Part shown: one piece after another, positions 44,835 to 54,077 of the stretch
How positions within the stretch are numbered: the first letter of the stretch is position 1
Layout of the letters: the number at the start of each line of letters is the position of its first letter
DNA from: Bacillus sp. sid0103
GTDB taxonomy: Bacteria; Bacillota; Bacilli; Bacillales_B; DSM-18226
DNA length: 64,000 nucleotides
Direction: 5' to 3'
Assembly: GCF_019219025.1 (NCBI RefSeq)
Contig: NZ_JAHUWN010000008.1
Span: 62,001 to 126,000 of the forward strand
The notes under the pieces: generated by a model
The model's database searches: none
The model's input: only the letters and a program-made list of their open reading frames with translations
Told to the model about the DNA's origin: nothing
Translations under genes and position numbers: made by a program

Positions 44835-45428
44835 ATGATCATTAACTTGCTGAATGGTATTGAGTTTCAAAATCTTGATCTAATTAATCTTGAAGGAGCG
44901 GCGGCGATTATCTTTTATTTCACAATTTATTCGTTACTAGGCTGGCTCCTTGAAAACAGTTATAACTTTTTTACGAAACGTGAATTTTTTAAGCCGAATT
45001 TTCTATTTGGGCCATTTAAACCGATGTACGGCTTTACTCCTTTGTTTTTGGTATTTCTGATTTCACCAGAAACAAATGGGGGGGCAGCTATTCTCCTATG
45101 CTTTTTGATCCCAACCATAGTTGAATATCTGACAGGAGCACTGCTGCAGAAGTTGTTTAACCGAAAATGGTGGGATTATTCCGACACACCAATGCAGATT
45201 CATGGCCATATTTGTCTCCCCTTCTCTTTATGCTGGATGATCTTGTCGTTCATATGCATGAAATGGCTCCATCCTGGGATAGTCACCATGTACGGAGCAA
45301 TAGAACCATTTTGGTCGTGGATCTGGTCAGCAATAGGATTATATTTCCTAGCCGATCTTGTCTTAGCGATCCGCAAGCATTCACTCCAAGAACTTATGAC
45401 GGAAAAAGCGAATAATCCAATCCAGTAG
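44835..45428 (+). CDS. Putative ABC-transporter type IV membrane protein (CmpB family)
   Basis: 197 residues with about five transmembrane segments; family hallmark SLLGWLLENSYN (~33-44) and FLIPTIVEYLTGALLQKLFNRKWWDYS (~96-122; WWDYSD motif). Function unknown. ATG 44835 follows AAAGGTGG; an upstream ATG (44817) would put that site inside the gene. Confidence 0.75.
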   Translation: MIINLLNGIEFQNLDLINLEGAAAIIFYFTIYSLLGWLLENSYNFFTKREFFKPNFLFGPFKPMYGFTPLFLVFLISPETNGGAAILLCFLIPTIVEYLTGALLQKLFNRKWWDYSDTPMQIHGHICLPFSLCWMILSFICMKWLHPGIVTMYGAIEPFWSWIWSAIGLYFLADLVLAIRKHSLQELMTEKANNPIQ

Positions 45429-45440
45429 GTGTCTGACACC
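45428..45440. repeat. Short dispersed palindrome GGTGTCTGACACC
   Basis: Overlaps the stop codon of the preceding gene; see the sister copy at 39500-39512. Confidence 0.5.
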
Positions 45441-45499
45441 ATAATCCTATAAAAGAATGGGAAGACCATGTTACATTATCCATTCTTAATCCCGAGAGG

Positions 45500-45534
45500 A
45501 ATGAAGAAGAGCCGATACGGTTCTTCTTTTTTTT
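45500..45534 (+). terminator. Terminator, GAAGAGCC-type repeat
   Basis: AAGAAGAGCC and GGTTCTTCTT arms with loop GATAC and a run of T. The same hairpin sequence recurs at 54601-54632 and, with a changed loop, at 58304-58335. Confidence 0.8.
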
Positions 45535-45676
45535 ACGTACTTGAATCAGGATGAAAGATTAAAATTCAATGAAAAAAAGAAAACTAAGCAGAAAAAATGC
45601 TAAATTGAAGGAGACATTCCTAGAGATAACGTCGGTTATATAAAACGTTGAAATATGCTGCCACAGCTAATGAATT

Positions 45677-45859
45677 GGCTATGTTAAAGCTTATTGTTGA
45701 TTTTGGCACCCTGTTGATTGGAGGGGAAGGCGCGAAGACTCCTGCGGGAGGACGGGGCAGGGGAGACCCCGCAGGAGCGCAGCGACGAGGAGGCTCCCCG
45801 GACCGCCCGCGAACCGCACGCGCCTGGAGTGGAAATCAACAGGCAAGTTTAACAGAGCT
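45677..45859 (+). mobile_element. MITE-like element, copy 2
   Basis: 183 bp, inverted relative to copy 1. It is flanked by the direct repeat TAATGAATT (668-676 and 859-867; with adjoining AGC the match is 12 bp), a convincing target duplication. Ends GGCTATGTTAAAGC and the complement GCTCTGTTAAACTTG are imperfect inverted repeats. An open frame through it (45648-45869) is an artefact of composition. Confidence 0.75.
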
Positions 45860-45884
45860 AATGAATTAAAAAGGAGGGGTGATA

Positions 45885-46583
45885 ATGAAACAGCGGATTT
45901 TGGTTGTAGAGGATGAGAAACAAATCGCCAAGATATTAAAAATCGAACTTGAGTATGAGGATTACGAAGTAATTATTGCCTATGACGGGAAATCAGGTTT
46001 GCAGGCAGCCTTAAATGAAAAATTGGATTTAATCTTATTGGATGTTATGCTGCCTGAGATGAATGGCATTGAGGTTTTAAGAAGAATACGGAAAGAGAAT
46101 CATCTCATCCCTGTTATTTTATTAACAGCCCGTAATATGACAATGGATAAGGTCGCAGGACTAGACCAGGGAGCGAATGATTATATCACAAAGCCGTTTG
46201 AAATGGAGGAATTATTGGCAAGAATTCGCTCTTGTCTTCGTCAAAGTTCGATTGTGGTCAAGGCTGCACAAGCGGAGGACTCCTTTTTAAAAATAAGTGA
46301 TTTAACTGTTAATCTTGATACGAGAGAGGTCACTAGGGGGAAGGTTCCGATTACGTTAACTCCCAAGGAATTTGATTTACTTGTTTATTTGCTATCCAAT
46401 AAAAATAAAATTGTCACGAGGGACAGCATCCTCCTTCATGTATGGGGCTATGAATATGAAGGGGAAACGAATGTCATCGATGTATTTATAAGACATTTAC
46501 GAAAGAAAATGGAAGAAGGGTTTTCGGATCCGACGATTATTCAGACGGTAAGGGGAATTGGTTATACGATAAGGGAGAATTAA
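45885..46583 (+). CDS. OmpR-family response regulator
   Basis: 232 residues. Receiver with acidic pocket VVEDEKQ (~6-12), phospho-Asp in LILLDVMLPEMNG (~52) and Lys in YITKPFEMEEL; C-terminal winged helix (LTPKEFDLLVYLLSNKNKIVTRD, then ETNVIDVFIRHLRKKM). AAGGAGGGG precedes ATG 45885. Four bases separate it from the kinase. It begins a run of co-directional envelope genes. Resembles B. subtilis YkoG, but the symbol is not assigned. Confidence 0.9.
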   Translation: MKQRILVVEDEKQIAKILKIELEYEDYEVIIAYDGKSGLQAALNEKLDLILLDVMLPEMNGIEVLRRIRKENHLIPVILLTARNMTMDKVAGLDQGANDYITKPFEMEELLARIRSCLRQSSIVVKAAQAEDSFLKISDLTVNLDTREVTRGKVPITLTPKEFDLLVYLLSNKNKIVTRDSILLHVWGYEYEGETNVIDVFIRHLRKKMEEGFSDPTIIQTVRGIGYTIREN

Positions 46584-46587
46584 GCAA

Positions 46588-47979
46588 ATGAAGATTACCA
46601 CAAAAATAAATCTTATTACCACCGCTTGGATACTTTGTGTGTTACTTGCTGTGAATGCGGTTGTCTTTTTTTCATTTATGAAAATTACTGTCAATATGGA
46701 AGATGATGAACTATTTCAAAAGGCTGATTATTTGATCAATGAAATCGACAAGGAAGATTCCCAGGCTGTTATTAATGAAAAATTAACACCCTACTTAACA
46801 ACCCATTCCTTTATAAGGATCGTTCAACCAGATTCAAAAATTGTTAATCAAGTGACGAATGATCCGCAATTGGCGGCTAAAATAAAATCGCAATTTGCTA
46901 ATAAAGATGGGACGGAAAGACGTACCGTTAGACTTAAACATCAAGAAGAACAAATTGCCATCGTCAGGGTTCCAATCGAATCGAATGGACAGGTTGTAGG
47001 AACACTAGAGTTCGGGGAGAAATTGGTAGGATTGGAAACTGGAAAAGACTTATTACTTTCCATCCTTACCTTTTGTACTATTTTAGGTGCGGTGTTATCG
47101 CTGCTCGGGGGTAGATGGCTGTCGAATCTGATTATGAGGCCAATTTCTAATATGATTAATACCATGGAAGATATTGAAAAAAGTGGTATTCCGAAGAAAA
47201 TTATCATCCAACATGAAACAAAGGATGAACTGCAAAAATTGGCTGTTACGTTTAATCGGATGATTGGCAGATTAGAGGTCAACCTCGAAAAACAAAGACA
47301 ATTTATTTCAGACGCTTCGCATGAATTAAAAACCCCGCTCACAGTAATCAAAAGTTATGCCGACCTTCTGCTAAGACGGGGACTAAAAAATGAAGAGGTT
47401 GCCCATGATGCGATCGAATCGATCCATTCCGAAGCAACGAGAATTCAAAAAATGACAGAAAGGTTTCTTGATTTAGCTGAGACAGAATCAGGAAGCGGTT
47501 TAGAAACAAAATTAATCAATTTAGTATCCTTGTGTGAGAATTTATTCAAACAGATTAAAAGTGCCTATAAGCGAGAAATAAATCTCCATTTTAATGAAAC
47601 TGCCATTACAGTTATCGCGGATGAAGTCAAACTAAAACAAGCAATCATTATCTTAATCGATAACGCAATTAAATATAGTGCTGATAAGATCGATGTGTAT
47701 GTAGCGGATAAGGAACAATGGACGATCATTACCGTAAAAGATTACGGGATTGGCATACCTGAGTGTGAAATAGAAAACGTCTTTGAACGTTTTTACCGTG
47801 TGGACAAGGCCCGGAGCAGGGAGACAGGCGGGACGGGCCTAGGGTTGTCGATTGCCAAAAATATCATGAAGCAGCATCAAGGTGATATTATCGTAAAAAG
47901 TACGGAAGGAATCGGGACAGAGGTGGAGCTGTCCTTACCAAAACGGAAAGAGGGAAAGGAAATGTTTTTGGAGTGCTAA
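46588..47979 (+). CDS. Membrane sensor histidine kinase (HAMP)
   Basis: 463 residues. Two helices (~10-32 and ~153-175) bracket an extracytoplasmic sensor domain; a HAMP linker follows, then HisKA with SDASHELKTPLTVIKSYADLL (His ~240), N box LIDNAIKYSA, G1 DYGIGIPE and G2 GTGLGLSIAK. Cognate of the preceding regulator. The stop overlaps the start of the deacetylase gene, so the pair is coupled to envelope enzymes. Confidence 0.9.
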   Translation: MKITTKINLITTAWILCVLLAVNAVVFFSFMKITVNMEDDELFQKADYLINEIDKEDSQAVINEKLTPYLTTHSFIRIVQPDSKIVNQVTNDPQLAAKIKSQFANKDGTERRTVRLKHQEEQIAIVRVPIESNGQVVGTLEFGEKLVGLETGKDLLLSILTFCTILGAVLSLLGGRWLSNLIMRPISNMINTMEDIEKSGIPKKIIIQHETKDELQKLAVTFNRMIGRLEVNLEKQRQFISDASHELKTPLTVIKSYADLLLRRGLKNEEVAHDAIESIHSEATRIQKMTERFLDLAETESGSGLETKLINLVSLCENLFKQIKSAYKREINLHFNETAITVIADEVKLKQAIIILIDNAIKYSADKIDVYVADKEQWTIITVKDYGIGIPECEIENVFERFYRVDKARSRETGGTGLGLSIAKNIMKQHQGDIIVKSTEGIGTEVELSLPKRKEGKEMFLEC

Positions 47980-48677
47980 AAATTATAATAGTAAGTTTGA
48001 TTCTTTTATTCATTTTGTTTCTAATGTATGCCATATTGCCAACCATACTCATACGTCGTAGTGGACGAGGAATCACAAAAAGGATAAATGCCCCTGCGAT
48101 CGCATTAACGTTTGATGATGGCCCCAACCCTGAATACACACCACAATTGCTTGATCTTTTGAAAAAGTACGGTGTAAAGGCATCCTTTTTTGTGGTTGGG
48201 AGTAAAGTGAAAGCCTATCCTGACATTATTAAACGGATGAGTCAGGAGGGACATACCATTGGTATTCATCATTATAAACATATTTCCAGCTGGATTCTCT
48301 CACCCTTTCATTTAAAGAAGCAACTACAAATGACAGAACAAGCAATCACCCAATGCACGAATGAAAAAGTAACCTTTTATCGGCCACCTTGGGGTAGTTT
48401 TAATATGGCCAGCCTATTTTTGAGTAAGCGGTATAAAGTGATTATGTGGTCGGATATCTTCGGAGATTGGAAGGTAGCGAAAGGCAAAAACAGACTGCTT
48501 GATCAATTGCTTCAAACGACTGAAGCAGGATCCGTGTTGTTGCTTCATGATTGTGGAGAAACAATGGGTGCGGATAGGCTGGCGCCACGATATATGCTTC
48601 AGAGTTTAGAAAACTATTTACAAGAAAACGTTAATAAGGGAACAAAATTTATCACATTAAAAGAAGTTAACTTTTAG
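47973..48677 (+). CDS. Polysaccharide deacetylase (NodB domain)
   Basis: 234 residues with an N-terminal membrane anchor (~2-21). All NodB motifs are present: TFDDGP (~50-55), HTIGIHHYKH (metal histidines), RPPWGSF, and LLLHDCG near the C terminus. It removes acetyl groups from a cell-surface or lipid-linked sugar; the substrate cannot be told. A GTG start at 47973 overlaps the kinase gene by 7 bp, with GGAAAGGA upstream. Confidence 0.88.
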   Translation: MLKIIIVSLILLFILFLMYAILPTILIRRSGRGITKRINAPAIALTFDDGPNPEYTPQLLDLLKKYGVKASFFVVGSKVKAYPDIIKRMSQEGHTIGIHHYKHISSWILSPFHLKKQLQMTEQAITQCTNEKVTFYRPPWGSFNMASLFLSKRYKVIMWSDIFGDWKVAKGKNRLLDQLLQTTEAGSVLLLHDCGETMGADRLAPRYMLQSLENYLQENVNKGTKFITLKEVNF

Positions 48678-48685
48678 AGGCTGCT

Positions 48686-49294
48686 ATGAATGTAGAGACA
48701 ATTATTCATTATATTGATATTTATGGTTACCTAGTCATTTTTATATTTTTATTTTTTGGTATTGTGGGCATTCCTGCTCCTGAAGAATCGCTGCTCTTTT
48801 TAATAGGAGTGCTGAGTTTACATCATAAGATCTCATTGGGGCTAGCGATACTGTGTTCCATTCTTGGAGCGTTTATTGGAATGCAGACTGCCTATTCGGT
48901 CGGAAAATATCTTGGGTCTCCTTTTATAAAAAAATACGGCAAATATGTAGGAATTACCGATGACCTTTGGGAAAAAGTAAATCGTAAATATACGAAAAAT
49001 GTACGTAAGACCATCCTGATTGGTTTTTATCTGCCAGGTATTCGGCAAATAAGCCCATACTTTGCTGGGATTAATAACATTCCATTTCGTAGTTTTTTCT
49101 TATTTTCGATGCTAGGAACTCTATTATGGACAATCCCTTTTATTGTAGGAGGTTATTATGCTGGGAAGATATTCCATATAAATCCAGACTATGTTCCATA
49201 TGTAGGATTTATCTTTTTTATTCTTTTTTTGCTATTCGTTATTCTTAAATATATAAAGAGAAAAAAACAGAATCAACTATATAGGACAAAATAA
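48686..49294 (+). CDS. DedA family membrane protein
   Basis: 202 residues, about five hydrophobic segments. DedA marks: GIPAPEESLLFLIGVLS (~29-45), GAFIGMQTAYSVGKYLG (~61-77), then GFYLPGIRQISPYFAGI (~115-131) with the conserved arginine. DedA proteins of this class recycle undecaprenyl phosphate or phosphatidylethanolamine across the membrane in Bacillus. Here it lies near a BcrC-like gene, so a C55-P flippase role is a reasonable inference. Confidence 0.85.
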   Translation: MNVETIIHYIDIYGYLVIFIFLFFGIVGIPAPEESLLFLIGVLSLHHKISLGLAILCSILGAFIGMQTAYSVGKYLGSPFIKKYGKYVGITDDLWEKVNRKYTKNVRKTILIGFYLPGIRQISPYFAGINNIPFRSFFLFSMLGTLLWTIPFIVGGYYAGKIFHINPDYVPYVGFIFFILFLLFVILKYIKRKKQNQLYRTK

Positions 49295-49297
49295 ACC

Positions 49298-49331
49298 ATA
49301 ACCTGAAAAGATATCTTTTCGGGTTTTTTGC
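49298..49331 (+). terminator. Terminator after the dedA-type gene
   Basis: AACCTGAAAAGAT and ATCTTTTCGGGTT arms with six T and G. Confidence 0.8.
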
Positions 49332-49482
49332 GTTTTACAACCAAGCTAAAAAAAAGCTGAAGGTAAGATTAAAAATCCATTAAAAACCCAGTTTTTCATG
49401 AAATGAGTGATACATTGAAAGGGTCAGTTAGAAATCAGTATTTTTCAAGGAATGATCTCTAGTAGAACAGGAGATGGAATAA

Positions 49483-50658
49483 GTGAAGAAGATTTTGTTT
49501 TTACCACTCTTACAAATGCAGTCGGGACATCATCAAGTCGCTGAAGCATTAATGGATCTTTTAAAAAATCATACGGAAGACCTTCATGTAAAAAAAATAG
49601 ACTTGTTAAGTTATACGAATAAATCGTTAGAAAAAGTGATTACACATGGCTATCTTAATTGGATTCGCTATGCACCAGAAACATATAATCTTGCCTATAA
49701 AAGTTTTTTTTACGTACCACCAACTAAAAAACAGTCATTTAAATGGTACCAACCGCTTTTTTTAAAAAAAATGGAGCAATTGTTAGCAGAGGAAAAACCA
49801 GATTTACTGGTTTGTACGCATGGGTTCCCTTCCTATCTTCTCAGTAAGCTAAAAATGAAGGGGAAATGCGACATACCGATTATTAACGTATATACAGATT
49901 TCTTTATTAATAGTGTTTGGGGAAGAGAGGGTATCGATCTCCATCTTCTCCCTAGTCAAGAGATCAAAAAAAGACTTGGCAGAAAATATCAAATTCCGAA
50001 CCAACAAATGATTGTCACTGGTATTCCAGTCCATGAAGAAATTTCAAAAACCCCCAATCGGAAACAACACAATGAGCGTCTCAAAATTTTACTTTCCGGA
50101 GGAAATAGTGGTTTAGGCGGGATGTTAAAGTTAGCTGAAGAGCTAAAAGGCTCCTCTAACTTAGACTTTTTTGTATTGTGTGGGAACAACAAGAAGCTTT
50201 ATGATGAAATCCTTTCGTGGAATCTAGAGCATATCACACCATTAACCTATCTTTCTTCCAGGGCAGAAATGAATTTACTTTATGAAGAAGTTGATGCAAT
50301 TGTCTCAAAACCTGGTGGTGTTACTATAAGTGAAGCAATTCGAAAAAGATTGCCAATCTTTGTCCATTTCGCACTTCCAGGACAGGAAGAAATAAATCTT
50401 CAATATTTAAATAGAAAAGATCTCGTATTTGAGCTTGACCAGAAATCTTCATTGGAAAAACAGTTGCTTCGTGTATTAAAGGATCAGAAAAAAATGAATC
50501 GCTGGGAGCATGCGGTCGATTCTTATCAGCAGGGAATAGATGCGGAAAAACCGGGAGAAATCGTTGATTTGATAGAAACACTTCTATACCAAAAAACGAG
50601 TAGGAGACCGTCGGAATCCTATTTTCAGTCTGAAAGTTTTCATATAGCAAGAACATAA
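49483..50658 (+). CDS. Glycolipid-type glycosyltransferase (MGDG synthase family)
   Basis: 391 residues, GT28-like two-domain enzyme. N-terminal MGDG-synthase signature LPLLQMQSGHHQVAEAL (~7-23), ICTHGFPSYLLSKL-like CTHGFPSYLL (~108-117), VYTDFFINSVWG; C-terminal nucleotide-sugar site ILLSGGNSGLGG (~205-216) and KPGGVTISEAIRKRLPIFV (~274-292). Related to UgtP, which glucosylates diacylglycerol, but the acceptor is uncertain. GGAGATGG precedes the start. Confidence 0.85.
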   Translation: MKKILFLPLLQMQSGHHQVAEALMDLLKNHTEDLHVKKIDLLSYTNKSLEKVITHGYLNWIRYAPETYNLAYKSFFYVPPTKKQSFKWYQPLFLKKMEQLLAEEKPDLLVCTHGFPSYLLSKLKMKGKCDIPIINVYTDFFINSVWGREGIDLHLLPSQEIKKRLGRKYQIPNQQMIVTGIPVHEEISKTPNRKQHNERLKILLSGGNSGLGGMLKLAEELKGSSNLDFFVLCGNNKKLYDEILSWNLEHITPLTYLSSRAEMNLLYEEVDAIVSKPGGVTISEAIRKRLPIFVHFALPGQEEINLQYLNRKDLVFELDQKSSLEKQLLRVLKDQKKMNRWEHAVDSYQQGIDAEKPGEIVDLIETLLYQKTSRRPSESYFQSESFHIART

Positions 50659-50693
50659 TACAAACAAAAAGGTGGATCCGGAGGTAAGTTAAA

Positions 50694-51296
50694 ATGTCAC
50701 ACTTAGACTATGGTATCTTTCAATTAATCAATCACCTTGCAATAAGTGAGCGCTTTTTAAACCCAATAATGATATTTTTAGCAGAAAAAGCAGAGTATTT
50801 ATTTTTTGCTGGAATCATTTTTTATTGGTTTTATCCTAAAGCACACAATCGAAAAATGGTCATTGAGGCAATTCTGGCTGCTTGTGTTGCGCTAAGTATA
50901 AATGGAGAAATCGGCCACTTTTTTTACCGTGATCGTCCGTTTGTCAGCCATCATGTAAATTGGTTAATCCCTCACGTAAAAAATGCCTCGTTTCCAAGTG
51001 ACCACGCGACTGCGGCATTCGTGATTGCGACAGTTATTTGGATGTGGAAAAAACGGGTCGGCTGGCTTTGGTTAGTTTTAGCTTCAGGAATTGCTCTGTC
51101 CCGCGTTTGGACAGGAGTACACTACCCTTTAGATGTAGTAGCCGGAATGCTCATAGGGGTAAGTGTAGCTTTTGCCATCCATTTCTTAACCCTTCGATTC
51201 GGGGCAATAAACAAAGCGATCATTTGGTTAATTGATTTCTATGAGAAACTTGAAAGTAATCTTTTGAAAAGAACCAAATTGGTCAGAAAAAGATAG
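50694..51296 (+). CDS. bcrC: Undecaprenyl-diphosphatase, BcrC-like (PAP2)
   Basis: 200 residues, about five helices, with the PAP2 phosphatase motifs FYRDRPFVSH (~80-89), PSDHATAAF (~103-111) and SRVWTGVHYPLDVVAG (~142-157). The N terminus (YGIFQLINHLAISERFLNPIM) aligns with B. subtilis BcrC. It dephosphorylates undecaprenyl pyrophosphate outside the membrane and gives bacitracin tolerance. Next to DedA and glycosyltransferase genes it would feed the lipid carrier cycle. A second chromosomal copy elsewhere is possible. Confidence 0.82.
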   Translation: MSHLDYGIFQLINHLAISERFLNPIMIFLAEKAEYLFFAGIIFYWFYPKAHNRKMVIEAILAACVALSINGEIGHFFYRDRPFVSHHVNWLIPHVKNASFPSDHATAAFVIATVIWMWKKRVGWLWLVLASGIALSRVWTGVHYPLDVVAGMLIGVSVAFAIHFLTLRFGAINKAIIWLIDFYEKLESNLLKRTKLVRKR

Positions 51297-51362
51297 GCAA
51301 CCGAATGAGGCGTTATATATTTATTCGAAAAAAATTTTGTTTTTGTAGAGTGGTGTGGATGA

Positions 51363-53051
51363 ATGAAACGATGGACATCTTTGAGTCCTGAAATAAAGAA
51401 CCTATGGGCAGCCTCATGTCTATTAATCTTATATGTGTCTCCGTTGTTTATTTTAGGAGAAAATGCCCATATAAGGGTTCATGATAACCTTGATTCGAAT
51501 ATTGCTTGGTATAAAGTACTGAAGAATAGTGGTCAATTTTTTGGATCTATTAATGCGGTGATCCCACAGGTCATAAACGGTCTGCCAAGAAATGCTTTTG
51601 GGACAGAATTTAGCGGGATAGAGTGGCTGCATAACATACTCCCTTCTATGCTTGCCTATGCGCTTAGTCAACTAATAACAAGAATCTTTGCATTTGTCGG
51701 AATGTATCTTTTGCTTAAGAAGCACTTTGTTACAGCGGTAGAGGCTTATCCGATACGAGTATGGGTATCACTTGCTTTTGCACTGACCCCTTTTTGGCCT
51801 TCCGGAATGCTTAGTACACTTGGAATGCCGCTTGCACTATGGGCGTTTATGAATATAAGAGAGGGAAAGCACACCTGGAAAGAATGGGTTACACTTATTT
51901 TGCTGCCTTTTTATTCAAGCTTTGTTTTAGGATTTTTCTTCTTCCTATTTGCCATGGGACTCTTTTGGTTGAGAGACTTTCTCGTTAAGAGAAAACCGAA
52001 TTGGATTTTCTTTAGCAGTATTTTGCTAATGACGATCATTTATCTGCTGATTGAGTACCGCCTTGTCTTTTCATTAGTATTTCCTGAGGCGCCAACCAGT
52101 AGAAATGAGTTTGTCAGTTCCACTCTTGGTTTCTGGCACACGATCCGTCTCGTGTTCAAAAACTATTTTCTCGGACATACGCATGTGTTGACCCTTCATA
52201 CCTTGGTGATTGTGCCGCTTTCCTTCATTGCAGTCGCATTGATTGGGAAGAAGGAAGGGCGAGACACTCTTGAAAAAAGGTACCTGTACCTGTTCATTCT
52301 TAATATTATTCTATCAATCTGGTATGCCTTTTGGTTTTATAAAGGTTGGCAGCCGCTTAAAGAACATATTTCAATCCTTAATACATTCAATTTTGCCCGC
52401 TTTCATTTTCTGCGACCTCTCGTTATCTACTTAATGTTTGCGGTGGGTGGATTACTCCTATGGAGGAAAGGAGAAGGATGGAAGTTATTCGTAAAAATAT
52501 GTCTAATAATTCAACTACTCGTACTGTTTGCAGCAAACGATGAAATCGTCTATCGGGTAGCAGGGAAACCAACGGTTAAACAATTTTATGCAACCACTCA
52601 ATTTAAAGAAATTGAACAATACATTGGAAAACCGCAAAGCAGTTATCGAGTGGCTAGTATCGGGATCCACCCGGCAATAGCTCAGTATAACGGGTTTTAC
52701 ACCTTGGATACCTATAATAACTTCTATCCATTAACGTATAAATATGAGTTTCGGAAAATCATTGCAAAAGAATTGGATAAGAGCCCAACCTTGGAGAATT
52801 ACTTTGATCATTGGGGCGGGAGATGCTACATTTTTGTTGCAGAACTAGGAAAAAAATATGAATATAAAAAAGATTCTAAGACTAAGATTCACGATTTACA
52901 GCTGAATATGACCGTATTCAAACAAATGGGAGGTCAATTTATCCTCTCGGCACTGCCAATCATGAATGAGGAAAAAAACGGCCTTGTACTCAAAAAGACA
53001 TTCGACCAAAAAGACTCGGCTTGGAAGATATATCTCTATCAAGTGAAATAA
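51363..53051 (+). CDS. YkoS-like polytopic membrane protein (DUF6044)
   Basis: 562 residues with about a dozen hydrophobic segments (first ~13-35) and a soluble C-terminal extracytoplasmic part (~425-562). The N-terminal loop contains RVHDNLDSNIAWYKVLKNSG (~39-58): the acidic HDN/D cluster in the first loop is typical of GT-C glycosyltransferases. The next gene is YkoT-like, as in B. subtilis where ykoS-ykoT adjoin. Proposed to transfer a sugar from undecaprenyl phosphate to a surface polymer; this is inference by analogy with CsbB-YfhO. Confidence 0.78.
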   Translation: MKRWTSLSPEIKNLWAASCLLILYVSPLFILGENAHIRVHDNLDSNIAWYKVLKNSGQFFGSINAVIPQVINGLPRNAFGTEFSGIEWLHNILPSMLAYALSQLITRIFAFVGMYLLLKKHFVTAVEAYPIRVWVSLAFALTPFWPSGMLSTLGMPLALWAFMNIREGKHTWKEWVTLILLPFYSSFVLGFFFFLFAMGLFWLRDFLVKRKPNWIFFSSILLMTIIYLLIEYRLVFSLVFPEAPTSRNEFVSSTLGFWHTIRLVFKNYFLGHTHVLTLHTLVIVPLSFIAVALIGKKEGRDTLEKRYLYLFILNIILSIWYAFWFYKGWQPLKEHISILNTFNFARFHFLRPLVIYLMFAVGGLLLWRKGEGWKLFVKICLIIQLLVLFAANDEIVYRVAGKPTVKQFYATTQFKEIEQYIGKPQSSYRVASIGIHPAIAQYNGFYTLDTYNNFYPLTYKYEFRKIIAKELDKSPTLENYFDHWGGRCYIFVAELGKKYEYKKDSKTKIHDLQLNMTVFKQMGGQFILSALPIMNEEKNGLVLKKTFDQKDSAWKIYLYQVK

Positions 53052-53072
53052 TTGCTGCAGGAGGAATTCGAT

Positions 53073-54077
53073 ATGAATAAGCCTGTACTAACAATAGTCG
53101 TACCGTGCTTTAATGAAGAAGAAGTATTGAAAGAAACGATCATTCAATTATCAACAGTGTTAAAGGAGTTAATGGAGGAGTCTCTTGTCTCACAGGATAG
53201 TAAACTACTATTTGTAGATGATGGCAGCAAGGATCGAACATGGGAGATTATCGAGACTGCAAGTGAGAACAACCTCTTGGTTAAAGGATTGAAGCTGGCA
53301 GGAAATGTTGGACATCAGAATGCACTCATAGCTGGCCTTGAAACCGCCAATAAACAATCAGATTGTGTCCTGTCCATTGATGCTGATTTACAGGATGATA
53401 TAAGTGTGATTCGAACGTTTGTTGAGAAGTACTGGGAAGGGATTGATATCGTTTATGGTGTGAGGGGTAGCCGGGATACGGATACCTACTTCAAACGGAC
53501 CACTGCTTTGGCATTTTACCGATTCATGGAGAAAATAGGAATTAAACTCGTTCCAAACCATGCTGATTTTCGGCTTATGAGTAAGCGGGCATTGGACGAA
53601 ATGTTAAAATATAAGGAAAGAAATTTATTTTTACGGGGACTTGTTCCACTTGTCGGATTCGCTGCCACAAAAGTCTACTATGACCGGAAAGAACGGCTCG
53701 CGGGTGAATCAAAATATCCTTTGAAAAAAATGCTTGCCTTTGCTTTTGATGGGATAACTTCCTTTAGTGTTGCACCAATAAGGTTTGTTACATTTTTAGG
53801 TTTTCTTGCAGTGATATTAAGTGCATTGGCTGGCGGATATGCCTTAATCCAAGAGGCTTTAGGACATACGGAAACTGGCTGGACTTCGTTAATCATCTCC
53901 ATCTGGTTTGTAGGCGGACTGCAATTAATGGGCATTGGGATCATCGGCGAGTATATTGGTAAAATATATTTTGAAGTTAAGCAGCGTCCTAGATATGCGA
54001 TTGAAACTGATCTCTTTACTGTAAAGGTCATAGAAAAGCTGCAGGAGGAACCTGTTTTAAGCAGGGGAAGAATATGA
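53073..54077 (+). CDS. Family 2 glycosyltransferase, YkoT/GtrB-like
   Basis: 334 residues. GT2 domain with VVPCFNEEEVLKETI (~10-24), FVDDGSKDRTWEII (~49-62) and SIDADLQDD (~107-115, metal site DAD); two C-terminal helices (~232-255, ~268-292) as in GtrB/CsbB, which load a sugar onto undecaprenyl phosphate at the inner face. ATG 53073 follows AGGAGG (059-064). It overlaps the GtrA gene by 4 bp (ATGA). Confidence 0.88.
   Translation: MNKPVLTIVVPCFNEEEVLKETIIQLSTVLKELMEESLVSQDSKLLFVDDGSKDRTWEIIETASENNLLVKGLKLAGNVGHQNALIAGLETANKQSDCVLSIDADLQDDISVIRTFVEKYWEGIDIVYGVRGSRDTDTYFKRTTALAFYRFMEKIGIKLVPNHADFRLMSKRALDEMLKYKERNLFLRGLVPLVGFAATKVYYDRKERLAGESKYPLKKMLAFAFDGITSFSVAPIRFVTFLGFLAVILSALAGGYALIQEALGHTETGWTSLIISIWFVGGLQLMGIGIIGEYIGKIYFEVKQRPRYAIETDLFTVKVIEKLQEEPVLSRGRI

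Noticed and set aside
45648..45869. 73-residue open frame
   Set aside because: Lies across the GC-rich MITE-like element; the counterpart in copy 1 (42362-42694, minus) runs through unrelated flanks.
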